A stretch of 64,000 bases of DNA from Prevotella sp. (GTDB lineage: Bacteria; Bacteroidota; Bacteroidia; Bacteroidales; Bacteroidaceae): NCBI GenBank assembly GCA_016281055.1, contig JAEEHW010000034.1, positions 1 through 64,000 of the forward strand, written 5' to 3'. Below the pieces are notes generated by a model. The model had not been told where the DNA came from. It searched no databases and saw only the letters and a program-made list of their open reading frames with translations. Shown here piece by piece: positions 1-9,639 of the stretch; the stretch's first letter is position 1, and each line of letters starts with the position of its first letter. The translations under genes were made by a program, and so were the position numbers.

Positions 1-117
1 ACGGTACGCCGTAGGCAAAAAACACATTCGTTGAATAGTTACTATGCAACACGGCATTTCCGCATGGTAATTCGTTTAATTAGTCAAATTCGTTGTTTCA
101 AAAAAGAGTGGTACAGT
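1..117. other. Window edge, no gene seen
   Basis: This short AT-rich stretch lies downstream of the minus-strand panB gene. I see no convincing coding frame, RNA or terminator stem in it. The start of the window may cut off a neighbouring gene. Confidence 0.4.
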
Positions 118-912
118 TCAATTATACACTTGATTATCGTCTGGGAATGTCCTTGCCTCCACATCCTGCTTGTACTGTTGGAACGCCTCAAGCATGACAG
201 CGTGCAGGTCGGCATATTTCTTCACGAACTTCGCCGTCTTGCCACCAGTATATCCGAGCATGTCCTGATACACCAGTACCTGTCCGTCAGTATAGCGCCC
301 TGCACCAATGCCTATGGTGATGGCAGGCACCTGTTCGGTGATCTGCTTCGCCAGAGGCTCAGGCACACATTCCAGCGTCAGCGCAAAGGCACCGGCATCG
401 CACACCGCCTTGGCATCGGCAAGCAACTTGGCAGCCTTCTCCTCAGTACGCCCCTGCACCTTGTAGCCGCCGAGAGTGTTCACCGACTGCGGAGTAAGTC
501 CAATATGCGCCACCACGGGTATTCCGGCATTGACGATAGCCCTGATGCGGTCAGCATATTCAGCGCCGCCCTCCAACTTAACCGCCTGGCAGTTAGTCTC
601 CTTCACAATGCGACCGGCATTGCGCACAGCATCCTCAACACTGGCCTGATATGACATAAAAGGCATGTCGATGACCACCATAGCCTGCTTGGTACCACGC
701 ACCACGGCAGCACCATGATGTATCATGTCGTCAACGGTGACGGCAAGTGTGTTCTCATATCCAAGAATGACATTGCCGAGCGAGTCGCCGACAAGAGCCA
801 TGTCAACGCCAGCCTCGTCAATGATGCATGCCGTAGGATAGTCGTAAGCCGTAAGCATGCTAATAGGCTGCACGCCCTTACGGCTGAGCAATTCGAGAGT
901 GGTTTTTCTCAT
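118..912 (-). CDS. panB: 3-methyl-2-oxobutanoate hydroxymethyltransferase PanB
   Basis: PanB is the first committed enzyme of pantothenate synthesis. In the cytoplasm it transfers a hydroxymethyl group from 5,10-methylene-THF to 2-oxoisovalerate, giving ketopantoate. The 264-residue length is normal for this TIM-barrel family. The metal-binding aspartates are visible in VGDSLG (D43) and IDMPF (D82), and the catalytic glutamate in LTLECVPE (E181, the same number as in E. coli). The gene is transcribed divergently from the lptD-like gene and has its own consensus promoter at 953-984. No panC or panD is adjacent. Identification is by strong family resemblance. Confidence 0.97.
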   Translation of the reverse strand: MRKTTLELLSRKGVQPISMLTAYDYPTACIIDEAGVDMALVGDSLGNVILGYENTLAVTVDDMIHHGAAVVRGTKQAMVVIDMPFMSYQASVEDAVRNAGRIVKETNCQAVKLEGGAEYADRIRAIVNAGIPVVAHIGLTPQSVNTLGGYKVQGRTEEKAAKLLADAKAVCDAGAFALTLECVPEPLAKQITEQVPAITIGIGAGRYTDGQVLVYQDMLGYTGGKTAKFVKKYADLHAVMLEAFQQYKQDVEARTFPDDNQVYN

Positions 913-952
913 TTAATTAATGTAAAGTCGATAAATATTTAAAAATGTTAGG

Positions 953-984
953 CAAAATTACTAATATTTATTGGTACACGCAAA
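953..984 (-). promoter_or_regulatory. Bacteroidetes promoter for panB
   Basis: On the minus strand the -7 box TAATTTTG (953-960) and a TTTG -33 box (981-984) are separated by 20 bp. This matches the known Bacteroidetes consensus TTTG-N19-21-TAnnTTTG. It leaves a leader of roughly 35 nt. Confidence 0.75.
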
Positions 985-1021
985 AAAAACATAACAAAAC
1001 AACAAAAATGCCCTCTTATTC

Positions 1022-1052
1022 TTTGCCATTTATAAAAAAAGCTGTAATTTTG
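1022..1052 (+). promoter_or_regulatory. Bacteroidetes promoter for lptD-like gene
   Basis: TTTG (1022-1025), a 19-bp spacer and TAATTTTG (1045-1052) match the consensus exactly. The chosen ATG at 1062 is only 9 nt past the -7 box, so the mRNA would be nearly leaderless. The box also rules out the earlier in-frame ATG at 945. Confidence 0.75.
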
Positions 1053-1061
1053 CATAAGATT

Positions 1062-3824
1062 ATGCGTAAAGGATTCACTACAATAGGTTTTATATTCGCC
1101 ATAATGCTCGTGATGGGTAGTAATATGGCGAATGGATTTGTTGTAGGCGATATGGAAACAGTCGATGACACCCTCGTCGTAGATTCTATCCTTATGGATT
1201 CGCTTCGTATGGCCATCGAAGCGCATAACAAGGCCATAGACGACTCTCTGCATGCAGACTCACTGAACAGACGCAGGAAAACTGGCATCGATGCGCCAGT
1301 GGAATACACGGCAAAGGATTCGCTGGTGTATTATGCCGACTCAAAAAAGGCATTCCTTTTTGGTTCGTCGAATGTGAAATATGAGAACATGGACCTTACT
1401 GCCGAAAAGATAAACATGCAGATGGACAGCAGTCTTGTGCGTGCAACGGGTGCCATGGATACAGCAAAGAAAGAACGGTACGGACTCCCGGTATTTGTGA
1501 TGGGCAGTGACAAATACGAGACAGACACCATGGCATTCAACTTCAAGACGAAGAAGGGTATTGTATTGAACACATATACCGAGCAGCAAGATGGATTTCT
1601 CATGGCGGAGCGCTCAAAGCGTGACGCCGACGGCACATTCTATCTGAAGCATGGAAAATACACAACATGCGATGCCGACCATCCCGACTTCTATCTTGCA
1701 CTGACAAGGGCGAAAGTGCGCCCCGGAAAGGACGTGGTGTTTGGTCCGGCATACCTCGTGGTACAGGATATTCCGTTACCGCTCGCCATTCCGTATGGCT
1801 TCTTCCCCTTCACCAAGAAATACAGCAGCGGTTTCATAATGCCCACCTATGGTGATGAAAGTGAGCGCGGCTTCTATCTGCGCGACGGCGGTTACTATTT
1901 CGCCATAAGCGACAAGATGGACCTGAAACTGCTTGGTGAGATATACACCAAAGGGTCATGGGGCATATCATTGGCAACAAACTACCGCATAAGATACAAA
2001 TATTCGGGACAGTTCTTTTTCTCATATCAAGACTCAAAAACGGGAGAGGAAGGCTTTCCCGATTATACAAAAGAAACGAGTTTCAAACTGTTGTGGTCAC
2101 ACAGCCAGGACAGTAAGGCAAACCCGTACAGTACGCTGAAAGCCAGTGTGAACTACGCCAGTACAAGTTATGAGGCAAACAACCTGAACTCCCTCTATAA
2201 TCCTGCGACACGCACACAGTCCACCCGTACATCGTCTGTATCATGGAGTACATCGTTCTCAAGCATCGGCATGTCATTGTCGCTGGCAACAGACATAGCA
2301 CAGTACACCCGAGACTCTACGGTGGCCATGACACTGCCAGACCTCAATGTGAACATAGCGCGTTTCTATCCATTCAGACGCAAGAAGATGGTGGGTAAGG
2401 AAAAGTGGTATGAGAAAATATACATGAGTTATACCGGCCAGTTGTCTAACAGGTTAAAAGCGAAAGAAAGCGAATTTTTCAAGTCAAACCTGATAAAGGA
2501 CTGGAGCAACGGCATGCAGCACAAAATACCGATTGGTGCGTCATTCTCTGTGCTAAAGTACATAACGCTTACGCCGACATTCAATTTCACTGACCGCATG
2601 TATTCCAACAAGGTGATGCGCTCATGGGATGCAGAAAACCAACGCGAGGTCAACGATACCGTATATGGTTTCTATAATGTGTACAACTGGTCAATGTCTG
2701 TTCAGGCAAATACGAAAATATATGGATTCTTCATTCCTAACAGAAAAATCTTCGGTGACAGGATACAAGCCATCAGACATACCATGACACCGTCAGTGTC
2801 TTTCTCGTATGCTCCTGACTTTAGTGCAGCGCATTATGGTTTTTACGAGACATACACCAAAACGGATGCAGACGGAAAAGTAAGCACCGTCAACTACTCT
2901 CCGTTCAGCGGGGGAATGTTTGGTACGGTAGGCAGCCAAAAGACCGGTAGCATACGTTTCAGTATTGACAACAACATTGAGATGAAGGTCAAGACGAAAA
3001 CGGACTCCATAAAGAAAATAAGCATCATAGACCAGTTGGGGGCAAGCATGTCATACAACATGGCAGCCAAGACACGCCCATGGAGTGACCTGTCAATGAA
3101 CATACGCCTGAAATGGTGGAAGAACTACACATTCTCGATGAATGCTGTCTTTGCAACATACGCATACGACTTGGATGAGAACGGAAGACCATACGTAGGC
3201 ACACACACTGAGTACAGCCGTGGACGTTTCGGACGTTTTCAGGGTATGTCACAAAACCTGCATTACACTCTGACACCAGAGAAGATAAGAAAACTGTTTG
3301 GCAAGTCTGACAAGAAAAAGAACAACGAAGAAGAACTTGACGATGATACAGGACTGGAAACAAACGTGGACCCAGTCATGCAGAACGGACAACACGGTGC
3401 AACAAAAGAAAACGCAGGAATGGCGGAGACAGATGCCGACGGCTATCTGAAGTTCTCAATGCCATGGAGTATCACTTTCTCTTATGGCATAACGATGCGT
3501 GAAAACACGTCGGGAACATTCAACAAGAAAACCATGCGCTATCCATACAAGTTTACGCAAACGCTGAATTTCTCCGGCAACATCCGACTGTCTGACGGCT
3601 GGAACATCACATTCATGTCTGGATATGACTTCGACTACAAGAAACTGACTATGACAACGGCATCACTCGGACGTGACCTGCACTGTTTCTCTATGTCATG
3701 CTCTGTAGTTCTGTCTCCATACACTTCATATAACTTCTCGTTCCGATGCAACGCATCAACACTGACAGACGCACTCAAATATGACAAGCGTTCAAGTTCA
3801 GGCAACAGTGTAAAATGGTATTAA
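1062..3824 (+). CDS. lptD: LptD/OstA-like outer membrane LPS assembly protein
   Basis: This is a probable outer-membrane beta-barrel that inserts lipopolysaccharide into the outer leaflet. From the start at 1062 it has 920 residues. It begins with a hydrophobic signal segment (MRKGFTTIGFIFAIMLVM). An OstA-like N-terminal region follows (residues about 70-230, with repeated short beta phrases such as YENMDLTAEKI), then a long aromatic-rich barrel to the C-terminus. The stretch around IPYGFFPFTKKYSSGFIMP resembles the LptD family in Bacteroidetes. An earlier in-frame ATG at 945 would add 39 residues but lies upstream of the promoter. Start choice is an inference; membership of the LptD-like group is fairly sure. 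Confidence 0.85.
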   Translation: MRKGFTTIGFIFAIMLVMGSNMANGFVVGDMETVDDTLVVDSILMDSLRMAIEAHNKAIDDSLHADSLNRRRKTGIDAPVEYTAKDSLVYYADSKKAFLFGSSNVKYENMDLTAEKINMQMDSSLVRATGAMDTAKKERYGLPVFVMGSDKYETDTMAFNFKTKKGIVLNTYTEQQDGFLMAERSKRDADGTFYLKHGKYTTCDADHPDFYLALTRAKVRPGKDVVFGPAYLVVQDIPLPLAIPYGFFPFTKKYSSGFIMPTYGDESERGFYLRDGGYYFAISDKMDLKLLGEIYTKGSWGISLATNYRIRYKYSGQFFFSYQDSKTGEEGFPDYTKETSFKLLWSHSQDSKANPYSTLKASVNYASTSYEANNLNSLYNPATRTQSTRTSSVSWSTSFSSIGMSLSLATDIAQYTRDSTVAMTLPDLNVNIARFYPFRRKKMVGKEKWYEKIYMSYTGQLSNRLKAKESEFFKSNLIKDWSNGMQHKIPIGASFSVLKYITLTPTFNFTDRMYSNKVMRSWDAENQREVNDTVYGFYNVYNWSMSVQANTKIYGFFIPNRKIFGDRIQAIRHTMTPSVSFSYAPDFSAAHYGFYETYTKTDADGKVSTVNYSPFSGGMFGTVGSQKTGSIRFSIDNNIEMKVKTKTDSIKKISIIDQLGASMSYNMAAKTRPWSDLSMNIRLKWWKNYTFSMNAVFATYAYDLDENGRPYVGTHTEYSRGRFGRFQGMSQNLHYTLTPEKIRKLFGKSDKKKNNEEELDDDTGLETNVDPVMQNGQHGATKENAGMAETDADGYLKFSMPWSITFSYGITMRENTSGTFNKKTMRYPYKFTQTLNFSGNIRLSDGWNITFMSGYDFDYKKLTMTTASLGRDLHCFSMSCSVVLSPYTSYNFSFRCNASTLTDALKYDKRSSSGNSVKWY

Positions 3825-3840
3825 TATAAAACAAATAACA

Positions 3841-4356
3841 ATGGAACTCATACCTTCTTTTGCGGTTGACCATACAAATCTGCAACCCGGCATATACATA
3901 TCACGGCAAGACGGGGTTGCAAACCAGGTGATAACAACATACGACATACGTATGACCGCCCCCAATCAGGAACCAGCAATAGCTCCTGCTGCCATACATA
4001 CTATAGAACACCTCGTTGCCACATACCTGCGAAATAATGAGGAATGGAAAGAGCGTATCATTTACTGGGGCCCCATGGGATGTCTGACAGGCAATTACCT
4101 TATAATAAAAGGAGAATACCCTTATGAGGTGATGAGACAACTGATGATAAAAGCATTCACGTTTGTGGCAGAATATAACGAAGAAGTACCAGGGACAACC
4201 CCTGCCACATGCGGTAATTGCCTGATGCATGATTTGCCGATGGCAAAATATGAAGCGAAACGCTATGTAGAACGGCTTCAGAATCATTTCTGTTGCCAAT
4301 ATCCTGGCGTAGAACGACCAGAAAACGGTTCTGGTATGCAATTCTACGATGCTTAA
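3841..4356 (+). CDS. luxS: S-ribosylhomocysteine lyase LuxS
   Basis: LuxS cleaves S-ribosylhomocysteine to homocysteine and the autoinducer-2 precursor DPD in the activated methyl cycle. The protein is 171 residues, a little longer than usual (about 155-160). The metal ligands are visible: HTIEH at 53-57 and the cysteine of TCGNC at 124. The catalytic cysteine lies in GPMGCLTGNY (C81). The gene starts 16 nt after the lptD-like gene and probably shares its transcript; no separate promoter is visible. The partner nucleosidase gene (mtnN/pfs) is not nearby. Confidence 0.97.
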   Translation: MELIPSFAVDHTNLQPGIYISRQDGVANQVITTYDIRMTAPNQEPAIAPAAIHTIEHLVATYLRNNEEWKERIIYWGPMGCLTGNYLIIKGEYPYEVMRQLMIKAFTFVAEYNEEVPGTTPATCGNCLMHDLPMAKYEAKRYVERLQNHFCCQYPGVERPENGSGMQFYDA

Positions 4357-4377
4357 AGCTTTTTTTCAAGAAAATAG

Positions 4378-4408
4378 TTTGCAAAATCAGAAAAAAGTAG
4401 TAATTTTG
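4378..4408 (+). promoter_or_regulatory. Bacteroidetes promoter for hisG operon
   Basis: TTTG (4378-4381), a 19-bp spacer and TAATTTTG (4401-4408) form a perfect consensus. The leader to the hisG ATG would be about 33 nt, too short for a conventional attenuator. Confidence 0.75.
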
Positions 4409-4445
4409 CAGTTCAGAAATATAATACAAATATAATAAAAACAAG

Positions 4446-5297
4446 ATGTTAAGAATAGCAGTACAGTCAAAAGGACGTCTTTATGAAGACACAATGAACC
4501 TGCTCAAAGAAACAGGTATTAAGATAAACAGCGCACGACGCACTCTGCTCGTGCAGTCAAGCAATTTCCCACTGGAGGTGCTTTATCTGCGTGACGATGA
4601 TATACCAGAATGCGTAGCAAGTGGCGTAGCCGACATAGGCATAGTTGGTGAGAACGAATTTGTAGAGCGTGGTGAAGATGCCAATATCGTAAAACGTCTG
4701 GGATTCTCAAAATGCCGTATCTCTCTCGCCATTCCTGAAGCTGTGGACTATAAGGATGTGAAATGGTTCGACGGAAAGAAAATTGCCACGTCATATCCTA
4801 ACATATTAAAGAAGTTTGCTGACGAGCAGGGTATAAACATTGACATTCACGTAATACAGGGTTCTGTTGAGATTGCTCCAGGTATTGGTCTCGCTGACGG
4901 AATCTTTGACATTGTATCATCTGGTTCTACACTTGTAAGCAACAAACTCCGTGAGGTAGAGGTAGTAATGAAGAGTGAAGCATTGCTGATAGGCAATAAA
5001 GAACTCTCTGCCGAGAAGCAGGCGATACTCGATGAGTTCCTGTTCCGCATTAAGTCTGTCCTCGTAGCTGATGACAAGAAGTATGTGCTAATGAATGCTC
5101 CATCAGATAAGGTGAAGGACATTTGTGCTATTCTCCCTGGTATTAAGTCGCCTACTATATTGCCTTTAGCTACTGAAGGCTGGACCAGCATACATGCCGT
5201 CATCGACCAGAAACATTTCTGGGAGATTGTCGGTCAGCTCAAGGCTGAGGGAGCTGAGGGAATACTCGTATTGCCTATAGAAAAGATGATTTTGTAA
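4446..5297 (+). CDS. hisG: ATP phosphoribosyltransferase HisG (long form)
   Basis: HisG catalyses the first step of histidine synthesis, condensing ATP with PRPP to phosphoribosyl-ATP. At 283 residues it is the long, HisZ-independent form: a two-lobed catalytic region opening with LRIAVQSKGRLYEDT, the family signature with DGIFDIVSSGSTL near residues 154-166, and a C-terminal ACT-like regulatory domain (about 205-283) that normally binds histidine for feedback inhibition. It is followed after 10 nt by hisD. Confidence 0.97.
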   Translation: MLRIAVQSKGRLYEDTMNLLKETGIKINSARRTLLVQSSNFPLEVLYLRDDDIPECVASGVADIGIVGENEFVERGEDANIVKRLGFSKCRISLAIPEAVDYKDVKWFDGKKIATSYPNILKKFADEQGINIDIHVIQGSVEIAPGIGLADGIFDIVSSGSTLVSNKLREVEVVMKSEALLIGNKELSAEKQAILDEFLFRIKSVLVADDKKYVLMNAPSDKVKDICAILPGIKSPTILPLATEGWTSIHAVIDQKHFWEIVGQLKAEGAEGILVLPIEKMIL

Positions 5298-5307
5298 GAA
5301 CAAAACA

Positions 5308-6594
5308 ATGAACATAATAAAATACCCAACGAAAGAACAGTATGCTGCAATCTGCGAACGTCCTCATCTTGACGTTTCGCAGTTGAATGCGACAGTTGCC
5401 TCAGTTCTTGCTGATGTAAAAACTGGTGGTGACAGTGCTGTAATTGCCTACGAGGAGAAGTTTGACAAGGTAAACCTTACACAGTTGTCTGTGACAGAGG
5501 CTGAGATGCAGGAGGCAGAGAATCTTGTATCTAAGGAACTAATGGACGCCCTTGTACTTGCACACAAGAACATTGCAGCATTCCATGAGTCACAGAAATT
5601 CAGTGGCAAGAAGGTGAAAACTGCTCCAGGTGTGGTATGTTGGCAGAAAAGCGTAGCCATAGAGAAAGTGGGCCTCTACATTCCCGGTGGCACGGCACCA
5701 TTGTTCTCTACAGTATTGATGCTCGCCACTCCAGCAAAGATTGCCGGGTGTAAGGAAATTGTGCTCTGCACACCACCAAATCGTGAGGGTAAGGTTAATC
5801 CAGCCATACTGATGGCAGCCAAAGTCGCAGGCGTCAGCAAAATATTTAAGGCAGGCGGCGTACAGGCTATAGGTGCCATGGCTTATGGTACTGAATCTGT
5901 ACCTAAGGTGTATAAGATTTTCGGTCCTGGCAACCAGTATGTCATGGCAGCGAAACAACAGGTTTCATTGCATGACGTAGCCATAGACATGCCTGCAGGA
6001 CCTTCAGAAGTATGTGTGATTGCAGACGAAACATGCAACCCAGCATTTGTGGCAGCAGATCTGTTGTCGCAGGCAGAACATGGCATTGACTCTCAGGTTA
6101 TACTGATAAGTACATCAGAAGATGTACTCAACAAGGTTGTTGCCGAGACAGAATCACAGCTTGCAAAGTTACCACGTCATGAGATTGCAGAAAAGACACT
6201 GCTAAATTCACAATACGTACTTGTAAAGGATACGGAAGAAGCTATGGCTCTGTCTAATGCTTATGCGCCAGAACACTTGATAATTGCAACCTCAGACTAT
6301 GAGAATTTAGCAGAGAAGGTGATAAATGCAGGCAGTGTATTCCTTGGCAACTATGCATGTGAGTCTGCCGGTGACTATGCCTCTGGTACAAATCACACAC
6401 TGCCAACACATGGTTATGCTTTGGCTTACAATGGCGTAAACCTTGACAGTTATAATCGTAAAGTAACATTCCAGCATCTTACAGAAGAGGGTGTTCATTC
6501 TATTGGAAATGCAGTGGTATGCATGGCAGAGAATGAACAGTTGGAAGCACATGCCAACGCTATGCGACTGAGAGTAAAAGCCGTAGAAGCTTGA
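5308..6594 (+). CDS. hisD: Histidinol dehydrogenase HisD
   Basis: HisD oxidises histidinol to histidine in two NAD-dependent steps, the last reactions of the pathway. The 428-residue length is normal. Visible family segments are EKVGLYIPGGTAPLFSTV, the nucleotide-binding IFGPGNQYVMAAK, and AGPSEVCVIADE followed by LLSQAEHG, whose Gln and His are zinc ligands. A C-terminal EGVHSIGNAV segment is also present. The gene is co-transcribed with hisG. hisC and hisB, which usually follow in Bacteroidales, are missing here and a MATE transporter takes their place. Confidence 0.97.
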   Translation: MNIIKYPTKEQYAAICERPHLDVSQLNATVASVLADVKTGGDSAVIAYEEKFDKVNLTQLSVTEAEMQEAENLVSKELMDALVLAHKNIAAFHESQKFSGKKVKTAPGVVCWQKSVAIEKVGLYIPGGTAPLFSTVLMLATPAKIAGCKEIVLCTPPNREGKVNPAILMAAKVAGVSKIFKAGGVQAIGAMAYGTESVPKVYKIFGPGNQYVMAAKQQVSLHDVAIDMPAGPSEVCVIADETCNPAFVAADLLSQAEHGIDSQVILISTSEDVLNKVVAETESQLAKLPRHEIAEKTLLNSQYVLVKDTEEAMALSNAYAPEHLIIATSDYENLAEKVINAGSVFLGNYACESAGDYASGTNHTLPTHGYALAYNGVNLDSYNRKVTFQHLTEEGVHSIGNAVVCMAENEQLEAHANAMRLRVKAVEA

Positions 6595-6616
6595 AAAGAA
6601 AGGTAAAAGAGATATT

Positions 6617-7990
6617 ATGACAAAGGACGAGCTATTGGAACTCGTACGAGAAGAGGGCAGTGAGATGACGCTTCGTCAGAAGCTTCGTCTCACTGTACTT
6701 TTGTCTGTACCTGCCATAATAGCTCAGATGTCCTTTATAATAATGCAAATCATTGATGCCGCAATGCTCGGACATTTGTCAACAGACGAAGCAGCGGCAG
6801 TGGGACTGGTATCAACAAGTATATGGCTGTTTGGCGGACTCGCCTCCGCTTTTGCTTCGGGATTCTCTGTGCAAGTATCGCATAGGGTAGGGGCTGGCGA
6901 CAAGACTGGTGCACGCAGTGTTATACGCCAAGGATTGTTTTCCGGTTTCATATTCGCTTGTCTGCTGACATTCACGGGACTTGTCATATCACCATTCCTG
7001 CCTCATTGGCTTGGAGCTGCAGACCATATATGTGATAAAGCCACGGAATACTTCGCAATATTCTCATGTGCCATTCCTCTTATTGTCTGCAACAATATAG
7101 CTGCGGGAAGTCTGCGGTGCTCTGGAAACATAAAGATTCCAAGTATGCTCATGGTAATGATGTGTATGCTTGACGTTATACTTAACTATCTCTTCATCTT
7201 CATCTGTGGCATGGGAACAGCAGGGGCAGCCTATGGTACAGCCGCCGCATACTTCATCACTATGGTTTGTATGATTTATTATATGGCCGTACGTGACAGA
7301 ATATTAAACTTCAGACAAGATGTCGATTTGGATTTCCTTCCGAAACTAAAGATATTGAAAAAGACTTTCCGCATCGGTTGCCCCATAGGTTTGGAACGTG
7401 GAGTAATGTGTACGGCACAGATTGTAATCAGTTCTATCATTGCACCAATGGGAACCATCGCCATCGCAGCAAACACCTTTGCCATAAATGTAGAAAGCCT
7501 ATGTTATATGCCTGGTCATGGTATTGCAGAGGCAGCGACTACACTTGTCGGGCAAAGCAAAGGAGCAAGCAAACGTCATTTCATGCATTCATTTGCATGG
7601 ATATGCATGTCATTAGGCATGATAATAATGGCACTGATGGGTGTGATTATGTGGGTGTTCGCTCCTGAAATGTTGTCAGTTATCACCCCTGACAACAATG
7701 TCATCAGTCTTGGTACAGAAGTGCTGCGCATTGAGGCATGGGCGGAACCAGGCTTTGCAGCGGCAATTGTAGCAATGGGAGTATTTGTTGGTGCAGGAAA
7801 AACACTTATACCATCATTAATGAATCTTTTCAGCATCTGGGCCGTAAGAATATCTTTAACATTGTTGTTGGCACCAATGATGGGATTGCGCGGAGTATGG
7901 ATTGCCATGGCCATAGAACTCTGTTTCAGAGGTATTATATTTATTCTCCGACTATGCACCCGGGGCTGGAGTTATATTAAGCCAAGGTGA
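6617..7990 (+). CDS. MATE family efflux transporter
   Basis: A 457-residue inner-membrane protein with about twelve hydrophobic helices arranged as two homologous halves, as in the multidrug and toxin extrusion family (cation-coupled export of drugs or metabolites). Typical segments are IIDAAMLGHLSTDEAAAVGL near the start and the GxGD-like SHRVGAGDK loop. The start lies 22 nt after hisD, so it is probably the last gene of the hisGD transcript, and a strong terminator follows. Its substrate cannot be told from sequence, and the link with histidine is positional only. Confidence 0.9.
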   Translation: MTKDELLELVREEGSEMTLRQKLRLTVLLSVPAIIAQMSFIIMQIIDAAMLGHLSTDEAAAVGLVSTSIWLFGGLASAFASGFSVQVSHRVGAGDKTGARSVIRQGLFSGFIFACLLTFTGLVISPFLPHWLGAADHICDKATEYFAIFSCAIPLIVCNNIAAGSLRCSGNIKIPSMLMVMMCMLDVILNYLFIFICGMGTAGAAYGTAAAYFITMVCMIYYMAVRDRILNFRQDVDLDFLPKLKILKKTFRIGCPIGLERGVMCTAQIVISSIIAPMGTIAIAANTFAINVESLCYMPGHGIAEAATTLVGQSKGASKRHFMHSFAWICMSLGMIIMALMGVIMWVFAPEMLSVITPDNNVISLGTEVLRIEAWAEPGFAAAIVAMGVFVGAGKTLIPSLMNLFSIWAVRISLTLLLAPMMGLRGVWIAMAIELCFRGIIFILRLCTRGWSYIKPR

Positions 7991-8026
7991 GAAACATCAT
8001 TGTATTTCTTAATAAGACATAAAAAA

Positions 8027-8079
8027 GTGAGAAGTTATTTCCTTAATTTGCTTATTGCAAAGTGGAAATAACTTCTCAC
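8027..8079. terminator. Bidirectional terminator between MATE gene and tig
   Basis: A perfect 16-bp inverted repeat, GTGAGAAGTTATTTCC at 8027-8042 with its complement at 8064-8079, surrounds a 21-nt loop. It is flanked by A-rich sequence upstream and T-rich sequence downstream. It sits between convergent genes and can serve both. Confidence 0.85.
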
Positions 8080-8121
8080 CTTATTTATTTGAGTCTATTA
8101 ATTTAGACTAATGGTCATTAT

Positions 8122-9474
8122 TTATGCATCAAGCTTCTGGAAATCCTCAAAGGAAATTTCTTTCTCATCAAGGGCAACAACCTCTTTCATTGCCTTCATA
8201 AGCTTGCGGTCTGCAGCCTGATTAACAAACTGATCAACCTGCTCTGGCTTCTTCAACATTTCCTCTGCATACTGCTCAATGTATTCCTCAGGAATATTTG
8301 ACATACCATACTGTATAAACTGCATGCGTGTCATATCTTTTGCAACTTCCTTGACATCAGCATCCTCAATCTTTATCTCACACTGCTCAAGCAAACGATT
8401 CTTTGCAAGATGCCATGTCAATTCCTTTATGCTTGCAGCATAGTTGTCATCAACATACTTCTGGTCCTTGTCTTTGTTGTTTGCCAGCATGATACGCTTC
8501 ATCAAATCGTCAGCATACTTCACATCACCGAGTTTCTTCTCTATATATGCACGTACATCACTGAGGAAACGGTATTCTGCATTAGTATTCAGCTGTTCCT
8601 TGAGATTTGCTGCAATCTTTTCACGGAAATCCTTTTCGTCCTTAACATTACCTTCACCGAATGTCTGATCGAACAACTCCTGGTCGACAGCATGCTTCTT
8701 ATAACGTGTGATTTCTGTAATCTGATATGAGAAATCTGCATCAACATTCTCTGCCTCTTCCTTTGTAATCTTTAACAGAGAAGAAACCTCTACAGTAGAT
8801 TCTGGGTATGCTTTCTTAGGATTGAATGTGATGATATCACCTGCCTTGCAACCCTGGAACAATGCCTTCTGGTCGTCTACCTTTATGTATGCTGGCATCA
8901 GTACTGCATCAGAAACGGTAATACCGTCTTCCTTTGTGCTGCCGTCAGCATTAAGCTCACGCAAGTCACCCTTCAGCATGTCATTGTCCTCATAAGAATC
9001 AACTTTCTCGTATGAACCACTTCGTGATGCATAAGCATCTATCTGCTGGTCTATCATTTCATCACTGACAGCGATGTTATAATAAGCAATCTTATTGCGC
9101 TTGCTGAGTTTGATGTCTATTTCCGGTGCAACAGCAATATCAAACTTCATAGTGTATGGAGCGGGAGCATCAAGATCGATAGGCTCTTCACCAAGATGTG
9201 GCATAGGCTGACCGAGCATGTTTATTTTGTTCTCGCTGATATAATCATAAATTTTTTCTCCTACAAGTTTGTTGATGGCATCAACCTTAACCTGTGAGCC
9301 AAACTGGCGCTTAATCATTCCAATAGGAGCTTGACCAGGACGGAATCCTGGAATGTTGGCTTTCTGACGATAACTGTTGAGAGTTTTACGAACGTCATCC
9401 TGATAGTCGGCCTCTTCAATGATGATAGTCAGTACACCACTGACTTTTTCAGAATTGTCGAATGTAATGTTCAT
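8122..9474 (-). CDS. tig: Trigger factor, ribosome-associated chaperone
   Basis: Trigger factor binds the ribosome exit tunnel and shields nascent chains; many members have peptidyl-prolyl isomerase activity. The 450-residue length fits. The N-terminal ribosome-binding domain carries the signature as PGFRPGQAPIGMIKRQFG (about 42-59), a Bacteroidetes variant of the usual GFRxGKVP. The middle region (about 150-245) is where the FKBP-like domain lies but is poorly conserved, so isomerase activity is uncertain. The helical C-terminal chaperone arms follow. No clpP/clpX genes are adjacent. It is expressed from its own promoter. Confidence 0.95.
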   Translation of the reverse strand: MNITFDNSEKVSGVLTIIIEEADYQDDVRKTLNSYRQKANIPGFRPGQAPIGMIKRQFGSQVKVDAINKLVGEKIYDYISENKINMLGQPMPHLGEEPIDLDAPAPYTMKFDIAVAPEIDIKLSKRNKIAYYNIAVSDEMIDQQIDAYASRSGSYEKVDSYEDNDMLKGDLRELNADGSTKEDGITVSDAVLMPAYIKVDDQKALFQGCKAGDIITFNPKKAYPESTVEVSSLLKITKEEAENVDADFSYQITEITRYKKHAVDQELFDQTFGEGNVKDEKDFREKIAANLKEQLNTNAEYRFLSDVRAYIEKKLGDVKYADDLMKRIMLANNKDKDQKYVDDNYAASIKELTWHLAKNRLLEQCEIKIEDADVKEVAKDMTRMQFIQYGMSNIPEEYIEQYAEEMLKKPEQVDQFVNQAADRKLMKAMKEVVALDEKEISFEDFQKLDA

Positions 9475-9523
9475 TTCTTGTTTTTGAATTATATTATTTT
9501 CGTTTAAGACACAATTTGAAATG

Positions 9524-9555
9524 CAAAATTACTAAAAATTATGTACATACGCAAA
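9524..9555 (-). promoter_or_regulatory. Bacteroidetes promoter for tig
   Basis: On the minus strand: -7 box TAATTTTG (9524-9531), 20-bp spacer and TTTG (9552-9555). The leader is about 45 nt. Confidence 0.72.
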
Positions 9556-9607
9556 TACTTAAATGTTTTTAACATCGAATACGAGTTTACAAAAAAAAAT
9601 GAAAATA

Positions 9608-9639
9608 TTTGGTGGTATCAAGAAATCTATTTAACTTTG
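9608..9639 (+). promoter_or_regulatory. Bacteroidetes promoter for fhs
   Basis: TTTG (9608-9611), 20-bp spacer, TAACTTTG (9632-9639). It lies inside the longest open frame and so places the true fhs start downstream, at 9681. Confidence 0.75.

Noticed and set aside
31..654. Plus-strand frame opposite panB
   Set aside because: Runs antisense to a well-conserved panB gene and has no family features.
945..1061. Longer N-terminus of the lptD-like protein from an ATG at 945
   Set aside because: A full consensus promoter lies at 1022-1052 and a good signal peptide begins at 1062.
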